The position numbers were made by a program, and so were the translations under genes. 64,000 nt of DNA from Marisa cornuarietis (Eukaryota; Mollusca; Gastropoda; Architaenioglossa; Ampullariidae): assembly GCA_004794655.1 (NCBI GenBank), contig SMMW01000146.1, positions 558,001-622,000 of the forward strand, read 5' to 3'. The notes beneath the pieces were generated by a model that was not told the origin of the DNA, made no database searches, and was given only the letters and a program-made list of their open reading frames with translations. This document shows, piece after piece, positions 55,441-64,000 of the stretch (positions are counted from its first letter, which is position 1; the number at the start of each line of letters is the position of its first letter).

Positions 55441-56059
55441 TCCTCTCTAGACGCCTAGGTCAGCCCTTTGTGACCTGGTAGTGACTTCCTGTCTTAACCG
55501 ACATGTGTACACTTCAGAAACTAGTGGTTTAGCGGGAAAGTTTAATTAACAGCGAAAGGTCCGCAGTTGAAAGTGATGTTCTCTGACATGGTTGTGATGC
55601 ATCTGAGACAAGGCTCGATGAACTGTGGCTGTGTCGTAGCTAGCCCACATCACATGACTAGATCACGTGCTAGAACATGTGCACTCATCTCCTGTAAACC
55701 TTGCCACAGATTTTTCGGAAAAGTAAAAATGTAGAAATGTGGAAGATGAAAGCTGCTCCTAGCAGAGAAGTCAAAGTGAGACCAGCGATTGACACGTTTG
55801 TTTCCCATGACAGTTGGCGGTGGTAAAAGGCGTCGCAAGGCCACGTTGTATGCTGAGCAGTGGTGACACTCCATCTTGTCCACGTGATAACCGGCAATTT
55901 CCCTGCCAACATGTTGTGAAGGACCTCAGTGCATCAGCGTCCCAAACAAGCAGCCAAAAGAACGATCCCTCAAGGCGCAAGGAGTCATGGGAGGAAAGAA
56001 ATGATTCCAACGGTACCTCCTCACCCATCATCCGCCTGTCTTCATTCCCTGCCACTGAG

Positions 56060-56960
56060 ATACCGCTACACAGATAGAGTTACAGAGATGCTGTTACATA
56101 GAGTTACAGAAATACTGTTACAGTGAGACTACTATAGAGATACCGCTACATTGCTAGAAGTACAAAGATACTGTTACATAGAGTTACAGATACTGTTACA
56201 GTGAGACTACTATAGAGATACCGCTACATTGCTAGAAGTACAAAGATACTGTTACATAGAGTTACAGATACTGTTACAGTGAGACTACTATAGAGATACC
56301 GCTACATTGCTAGAAGTACAAAGATACTGTTACATAGAGTTACAGATACTGTTACAGTGAGACTACTATAGAAATACCGGTACATTGCTAGAAGTACAGA
56401 GATACTGTTACATAGAGTTACAGATGCTGTTACAGTGAGACTACTATAGAGATACCATTACATTGCTAGAAGTACAGGAGATACTGCTACATAAAGTTAC
56501 AGATACTGTTACAGTGAGACTACTATAGAGGTACCGCTACACAAATAGAGTTAAAGAGATGCTGTTACAGTGAGACTACTATAGAGATACCGCTGCATTG
56601 CTAGAAGTACAGAGATACTGTTACATAGTTACAGATACTGTTACAGTGAGATTACTATAGAGATACCGCTACACAGATAGAGTTAAAGAGATGCTGTTAC
56701 AGTGAGACTACTATAGAGATACCGCTGCATTGCTAGAAGTACAGAGATACTGTTTCAGTGAGACTGCTACAAAGATACTGTAACATGGAGTTACAGAGAT
56801 ACCGTTACATAGAGTTACAGAGATATTGTTACAGTGAGACTACTATAGTGATACCGTTATACTGATAGAAGTACAGAGATACTGTTATATCGAGTTACAG
56901 AGATACTGTAACAGTGAGACTGCTATATAGATATTGCTGTTACATAGATACTGCTACAAT
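56060..56960. repeat. 78-bp minisatellite built from 'gatactgttacat' sub-repeats
   Basis: The 78-base unit 'gagataccgctacattgctagaa ... gtgagactactata' is repeated near-exactly from about 56130 to 56400, then in variants to 56960. Internally it is made of 'gata(c/t)tg(t/c)tac' words, showing nested growth of the array. Confidence 0.93.
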
Positions 56961-57125
56961 GTTACAGTGACACCTCTGCTGTATGTTCTTTCCTTATTCC
57001 TATATCCGTCACCTCCGAGATTAGTTGTTGTTACTGTAGTGAGTGTAGTCCACTAAAAGTGAGGTAAAGTGAGGGCTGGGAAACATCTACATTGCTTAGT
57101 GTACTTACAGTAAAGGAGGTCGTAT

Positions 57126-57140
<15 letters not shown>

Positions 57141-57206
<66 letters not shown>
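57141..57206. repeat. (CA)n microsatellite
   Basis: About 33 CA units preceded by (TC)n. Confidence 0.95.
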
Positions 57207-57209
<3 letters not shown>

Positions 57210-60200
57210 AAATACCCCCAAATGTATGCACACGTGCACGTACACGGGAGGACGTGTGTTCCGACATCTTGTACCTTTCATGGTTTCTCCCCCCCCCCCC
57301 CGGGGACTCGTTCTCCCCTCCCTTGTACTTGGAAGCAGGCCGGAGGATCGTACGACACCCAACTCTCGCTAAAAATCGAATCTTACGCTCTCCGCAGCTT
57401 GTCTTCTCCTGGGAGATAACCGATCTGTCTTCGTTTTAATGGATTGGACTTCGTGGCTTGCTGCACTTCAGAGAAAGTCCTTAGGCTGTCGATTATTAAA
57501 TGAAACAAACTGCATCAGCATCAAAGTAGGATTCCGGAGGGGGGGGATTTCCCCTCTCTTAAGCGAGCTGCTGTCGGTAAAGGCCACGATACCTCGACGT
57601 ACTACGTGATAAGGACGTAGACTGCACGCCATGCGGCCCTCCGCAGCGGAGCGGAGCTTTGATAAAGCTGTGAGGTCGCCTTCCCGCTCAGCAGACGATC
57701 AGATGGGAGGAACACGAACCTGGGTGCCGTTGGTGACGAAAGCAAATACTTATCTTTCAACACTTTCAACATCCGCACTTCAAACACATTTCGCTGAGTA
57801 CAAACATACACTGAATGCTTCATACACCGAATGCTTTTCGCAATCACATTCTTTGTGTTTGTAAGAAAGAAATGTGCTTTGTACACGGAAACCAACATCG
57901 TGCCTTTCATAACTCACTAGTTGAGGGGTGTAGTGTCTATGAAGCAAGATGCATGCTGTACACTTCAAAGGAAAAGTCTGTGTCTTCAGTATGGAGGACA
58001 ACCGGAAATGAGTCATCAGCCCTGCGTGATATGCCATCAAATCCTCAGACGATGATGGAGGAAATTGCATTGAGATGACATGCGCTAAGCCCAGAGAGTA
58101 GGAGCAAGAAACACAAGAGAACGAAAGAAAAAAAAACGAAGAAAAAAAAAGAGAAAACAATTAGGGCGACCTAGAAACTGTCAAGGTTTGTGGAATGAAG
58201 GAGCAGAAAGAAGAAATGAGTGCTGCAAGCGGCATAAAAACCAAGAAATGTGGAGGATGGCGGGTAGCAGGGGGGCAAAGCTGGTGTCTACTTCTGGTGT
58301 CTAGGACAGCAAATAACCTCATGTGACAGCTAGCTGCAGGTTTTTTAATTCTGATTTTTCTGTCACAAGAGTAAATCGATGATTGAACATTTTCATTCTA
58401 AAGATCCTATCTCTTCTTTTAACATTTCGATTTCTTTTCTACACGCGCAAAATGAAGTTCTGCTCTGAAGATTACTTTTAACTTTATGAAATACCATAAA
58501 AAAATCCTATGGTCTTAATTTTTATTTTCCTAGATCTACACATTCTCTATAATCGTAGTTATTATTTTATTGCACCTAACATTTTTGTCAATGAAGACTA
58601 TGTCAGCTATCACGAATGTGAATGCCTTCAAATTAATTGGTAGCTGCAAATACAAGCATGGAACCCAGGTGCACAGTTCATTCAGAAATGACCTCCAAGT
58701 TCAAACCCTATGAGCCTGAGAAATGGCGATACGGTGTCTCTGTACTCACGTTGATCTCACGACTAGGAGACTGTGAGACCCTGTGAGGCTGTGAGTATTC
58801 TGGCGATGATTATTTCCACACACTGTTGACTCTCCCAGCTTCACGCACGTGTAAAGACCTTGAGGCCATCAAATGCCATCAAACATCACAACAGTCTGGT
58901 CCACTCTGTTAAAGATCATTGCCTTCAAGGGAAAAGCAAGGGACACGTACCATCGCTACACCTACCATCGTTACAAGTACTATCGTTACACGTACTGTCG
59001 ATACACGTACTGTCGATACGTACTGTCGAATATTGTTACACCTTCTGTCGTTACAAGTACCATCGTTACAAGTACCATCGCTAAAGCTTAACTTGCTCTT
59101 CCCTTTAATTATGTCGGTATCCTGAACACGACAAATCAAGAGAAGGAGCTTGAAGACAAACTTCTCGTCTCAGAAGATGTTGGGTGTGCAAGCAGACAGT
59201 CGGCATTAACTCCCAAAAATGTGTCGCGCAGTCTCAATTATCTCTTACTCAAAACAACAGGTATTTTTCGTAACTTTATTCCAAGATTCCAAGCTCTTTA
59301 GGGTTTTGTTGTTCGTTGGTTTGTTTGAGTTCAAAGGGAGTCTCTGAAAAAAAAATGCCTGATGAAAATCATTTTCTAATGCCAGGAACTGTAAGAGTAA
59401 GACTTGTGAGCGGGGATTTTACATTTCTCTTTTGCTGCTTACTCGGGAAACATTATCATTTTAAATAAAATTAAAATTAAAGAAATCTGACACTGCAGTG
59501 TCTACAGTAAACTTAAAAAAGAAAACGACAACAAATGATTGCAGAATGACCAAAAATGACTAGAGGAAGCAGCGACAGCGTTGGCTCCCAGCAGGTGCAG
59601 ACGACAATCTCACCCTCGCGACTTCCATAACCTCGTCCACTTGTAAGTCTACCCTACTAACCTGGGAACCACAGTGATGAGCTATTGAGGTGAGTTTATT
59701 ATGAGTTCCTTCCCATTTCTCTCTGTGGACATTATAAACATTTTATATACTATTTGTGTGCAGCTGCTCTCCCATTGGTCTACAGTTTCAATACTTTTTT
59801 CTGTGACGTTTTTGAACCATTGCTTATAATCATTTTGTTCGAGTTCTGTACAGTTTTCTCTTTCCAGTACAAGCAGCACGCAGGCAGAATGCAAATTCTG
59901 GTCACCTCGCTCAGTTTCTACAAGTCACCACAGGGACGGTTCTTAGACAATCCATGATCCACCTTGAGAATTGTCATGTGATAGCTGTAACTACGTGGGA
60001 CGGGGAAATCTTCACACTTTAGGTCTAGACTTAAATTGTCGATGCGTCCACAGGCAGAGACCACTTAAATAATTAAAGGGACCTTGTGTGCGAGTGTTTA
60101 GAGAGGCATCATGTAGGGCATAGGGCCTGAGCTGGCCGGGGGGGGGGGGGAGAGCCCAGTGTCAGCAGCGGCAGAGCCTCCATCATGAAGGTGTAAACTA

Positions 60201-60503
60201 TGTCTGGGGCAGACGGATCGGTCAACGACTTGACTGAGAAAAACATCCGAGGGCTTCTTATACCTGGCCGGCGGGACTAACCAGACTGGGAGGGTGAGAC
60301 GATTAGCCACCTGTAGGCGGGGCTAGGGCTACTCACTGGTCAGGTAGGGTGTGGACTTCCTCTTGTTAATGCTTGCTAGTTCATGATTGACTGAAGGATG
60401 CTTGTTGTGTGTATTCGTCCAATGGTATCCCTGCTTGTATGTGTGTGCGCCTGAATATACGAAGTTTAAGTCAGGAAACTAGACATCGGTAAGGAGTACA
60501 GAT
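57207..60503. other. Intergenic, no gene assigned
   Basis: Contains a C run (57291-57301), a 'taccatcgttacaagtac' tandem repeat (58945-59085, about ten 14-15 bp units) and a G run (60139-60150). No exon or RNA gene recognised. Confidence 0.4.
58945..59085. repeat. 14-15 bp tandem repeat
   Basis: Units such as 'cgttacaagtaccat', 'cgatacacgtactgt' and 'cgctacacctaccat'. Confidence 0.85.
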
Positions 60504-62135
60504 ATGCTGGTCAAGCCTGGTAGACCAAGGAATGTAAAAAGGCAATACAAAACAAAGCAGAAGCTAAAGACATGGAAAAATAGCAAAACTTACGAAAACA
60601 GAAGAGAATACAGAAAAGCAAAGTCTTTAGCGAAAAACACTATACTACTAGCCGAAAAGAGAGGAATGGGACAGGTTTACGAAAGCATTAGATTTGAATG
60701 CAAACCTAAATGATAGCTGGAAAAAGATTAAAACTTACCCAGAGCCCCAGATCCATCATGCCAATCTCGCTAAAAGATGGTTTCAAATATGACACAAACC
60801 TCATATCTGAACAATTCAAAGAAACTTACTCAGTTTCTAACCTAGACCAGATTTTTAAATATAGGACAATGCCTTTGAACTAACGAACATAATATCTATG
60901 GAAGAGGTTGAGCAAACTTTAACTGCTAATGAGAAAGAGGTTCCCCAGGCCAAGATCTCATAATTTACCAAATGCTTCAGAAATGCCATCCTAAAATCAA
61001 ACATCTTATTCTAGAGTTTTATAATGAAATCCTTGATATCTATTCTTTCCCTAATATATGGAAAAAGGATACAATAGCCCTCATCTTCAAACCAGGTAAA
61101 GCAAAAATAGCCCCAGGTATTTACTTTGCATCTAGGCAAGACTTTTGAAACAATTATTAAAAGTAGATGAAACCGTTTTTGTGAAGTAACCAATACCCTG
61201 CCCCCAGAGCAGAGTGGTTTTAAGAAAAAACTAGCACGATGGACCACATAAAAGCTTTACAGAAGGAAATAATTAACGCCCATACAGAAAAAAGAGTGAG
61301 CCTGTCGGAGTATTCTTGGACATTGAGAAGGCCTATGACATGTTCTTGCATGATGGTCTGCTCCAGAAGCTGCATAGGCATTCCAAATAAAATAGTTCTA
61401 CTAACTAAATCCTTCTTATCAAACAGCAAAATATCATCAAGGATCGAAGACCAAACTTCCGAAGTAGTGTCGTTTGATAACGGGGTCTCACAAAGAAGTA
61501 TCTTCAGTCTCTTACTGTTTAACACAATAATTGCATATCTCATCAAAGGTCAAACAAGTTGCAGATGACACATCTCTCTTAAGAAAAGTTGAAATACGTA
61601 ACAGAAATAACCACAAAAGACCGAACGTTATAGGAATAGATAAGATTCAAGGGAACCTTCATGAAGTAGCAAAATGGTTAAAATATAATGGCTTATAAGT
61701 CTCAGCCTCCAAAACTCAGGTAATAATTTTTATAAAGCCAAACCAGAGAACGAGAACAGAATATCCTAAATTAATACTAAACCGAACAATATTTAACTAC
61801 AGCTCACAAGTTCAATTCTTAGAAGTAATTTTCTCAAAAAGAACAAATTTGTCCCCCATATGTAGACAAAAATAACTAAATATGCCAAAAAGGAGTAAAT
61901 CTAATGAGCGCGGTTACTGGAAACAACACGTGTACAAATCCAGAATCCTTGCTTAACCTGTACCAAACCCATGTAGTGTCTAAACTACTAGATGCAGCTC
62001 CATTTTTAGTCTATCTGAGGTCGAACCAAATAGCTGAGCAGACCACGGCACTAAAAGTAATGCTGGGAGTCCACACTAAACCTGTCAGTGCTGGCAGAGA
62101 CGGAACAGAAATTTCTAGAACTGATAATTAAGGAG
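60504..62135 (+). mobile_element. Heavily decayed Jockey-like LINE
   Basis: Broken frames carry, in order, YRKAKSLAKNTILLAEKRG-type pre-RT sequence, TLPPEQSGFKK, an ALQKEIINAHTEKR-like segment, FLSNSKISSRIEDQTSEVVS and VADDTSLLRKVEIRNR (61558 on), then KTQVIIFIKPN and YPKLILNR. This order and wording fit the RT of the Jockey group of non-LTR retrotransposons (SGFR...; QVRIGDQTSE; FADDTSLL; KT...F). More than ten stops and several frameshifts show an old dead copy. No endonuclease was seen. Confidence 0.8.
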
Positions 62136-64000
62136 AGGACAGTTAGCTTCTAAGACGCAGAGTCTCCCACCAGTACACCCCGCTCCATACATTTATTCAC
62201 AGCCCCACAGGGACAGAACAGGTTTGACCATCAAACCCACTGTTAGATGAGCCAAATACTTGTAAGTTATCAGCATACTTTTACAGTAATAACTCTTTTG
62301 TTATACTTTGATTTAAATCTTTTGTGCGGGGAAGAGCAGGGGTGAAGTGACTGAGATGTGGTGACTGAGGTGTGGAGTGACTGAGGTGTGAAGTGACTGA
62401 GGTGTGAACATTTTACCTGACGTCCCCCTGCAGGCTGATGGTAACGTGTGTAGTCAGTCGATGTCATTACTGTTACCCATCTACCAGAGTCCAGGGGGTC
62501 AAGATCACGAGTTTTGACAAGAATGACTGGAGACATTGGCCTGACCCTAAAAAACCCCAAGTGGCAACTTCTAAAAGCAGGTCGAACTGTTTGGCAGCTT
62601 TGAGTACTTACACAGGACAGGAAAGATGTCTTCTTTCTCCTCAGCAGAAATAAAAGTCATTTTGCGAAAGAGTGTGAGATGAAAGAAAACACTGTCCTTC
62701 ATTTAAACAAAGAGTGTTTCAACAATAACGATGTCAAGAAATAACGACGGAATCAATTAATCATTAGAGGAAAAAGCGAGTCAGGACTTGTTAAAAGGAA
62801 GAGCTTACTTCAGATGCGAGAAAGAAGTTTCCAAAGGCGACTTGCCTCAAGTATAGAAAAAAACTATCTGAAGGTAATTTCAGTATTTGCGTTATTAAGC
62901 GATTGATGTTTTGGTGGTGTAAATACGATTGAAAGATTTAATTTAGTCGTTTTTGAGATGTTCTTCGCACCCTCGCATGCCACTCCTCATCATCTAATGA
63001 CTTTTTGAGACTGATACATTTTCTCGGAGGTTGATACATCTCGGACTTTCGGAGATTGTTACATCTTCTCGAAGGAAAGGGATTTCGTGGAATAGTTTTG
63101 TAAATTGTTTTGTCTCACTTTAATCCAAAGTAAACGCCTCTTCCAACAAAAGAAACTGGCATCAGGGAAGAAAGGACTTGCTGAGCATCCCTCCCCCGAC
63201 ATACACCCCCCTCACAGAGAGAGAGAGAGAGAGGAGGAGAGAATGAATTCCTGGCAGTGGAGACAAGTCTTCTTAAAAGGGTCAACATTGTATTGAGAAA
63301 GGGTCACAGACAAAATTTCCCCACCTGATGCCCAGAAAGACTATCGTGGTAATTAGGAGGTTGTCAAAAGGGTTTTGTCAAAATCCTTGTTAAGAAGCAC
63401 GGTAAGAAATATTGTCCCTCACTTTGGTTGATTGGTGGCCAGTGGTTACAAGCATCTGTCACAGGGTGAGAGGGTTCGCATTTCGGCAAAGAAGCAGAAG
63501 GCTGACTGTCGGTGGTGAGTACTTCCGAGTGTCTGTCAGTGAACGATAGAGACTGCCATCTTCATCATTAGAAACTTCTGTTGAATTGTAGTGCACATGT
63601 AGAAGGGCGCAGTTGTTTGTCAAGCTGCTTGAGCGTTTGTGGAGGGACTGTGACCATGTAAGGGTCTCTTGAAGGAAGTGACGTAATGAGGATTTCGACA
63701 AGCCACGCCCATAGCAACACATTCATAAATTCGTCCTACCGCCAGTAGTTCCAAAAAAAAAACACCCCAGTCATGAAAATGTTCTTCAACACTTTCGTAT
63801 CAGTGACTTCAAATGAAGTGACATTCATTCTGAGACTACTATTTTGAAATTATGTTCAAAGTTTACGTTGACCATCATGACTCCAACATGGCTCGTGATA
63901 TATTCGCAATTCTTGTCTGAGTTGACAGTTTATGATTCAAGGTTCTAAAGTGCATCACTTTAACTAACAGCCATTTGGTAAACAAAAGAAGACATCGCTC
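62136..64000. other. Intergenic to window end, no gene assigned
   Basis: Short 'gtgactgaggtgtgaa' repeat at 62345-62410 and a GA run at 63216-63240. Open frames here are short and unsupported. Confidence 0.4.

Overview
This window is animal nuclear DNA, not prokaryotic. It contains one large intron-rich gene, many microsatellites and minisatellites, and decayed LINE, SINE and MITE copies. The encoded protein and the repeat types fit a lophotrochozoan, most likely a mollusc and perhaps a gastropod. That placement is inference; no sequence search was possible.

Region 1 (about 0.9-25.3 kb, + strand) is a bifunctional peptidylglycine alpha-amidating monooxygenase (PAM). I could assemble 22 coding exons by hand. 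Every intron phase is consistent, and the exons add up to 2937 coding bases (978 residues plus stop). The order is a PHM copper monooxygenase core (exons 1-11), a 177-residue acidic linker in one exon, a PAL lyase core (exons 13-20), a transmembrane exon and an acidic cytosolic tail. The signal peptide and the N-terminus of PHM lie outside the window to the left. PHM hydroxylates the alpha-carbon of C-terminal glycine in neuropeptide precursors and PAL cleaves the product to the amidated peptide, so the protein acts in the secretory pathway.

The introns hold most of the recognisable mobile DNA. The 17.7-21.8 kb intron has a dead endonuclease/RT LINE followed by a fragment of a second LINE. 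The 22.0-23.8 kb intron has a CR1/L2-like LINE 3' end that was itself interrupted by a hAT-type MITE with a perfect 8-bp target duplication. A close copy of that MITE lies at 16.2 kb. The 11.7-13.1 kb intron starts with a 42-bp minisatellite that stays in frame with the preceding exon. The intron after the transmembrane exon contains a minisatellite resembling splice donors and an in-phase possible alternative tail exon.

Region 2 (25.3-64 kb) has no gene I can assign. It holds candidate polyadenylation signals for PAM, long CA and other microsatellites, a mariner-like MITE, a tRNA-derived SINE, a segment bracketed by AAATGTTT-rich DNA, and several minisatellites, some with higher-order periodicity (43.6-44.5, 45.4-47.4, 55.2-55.4 and 56.1-57.0 kb). 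A cysteine-rich open frame on the minus strand (47.4-47.7 kb) may be an unrecognised exon. A badly decayed Jockey-like LINE lies at 60.5-62.1 kb. I found no new multi-gene system; the best leads are possible PAM isoforms and the nested repeat structures.
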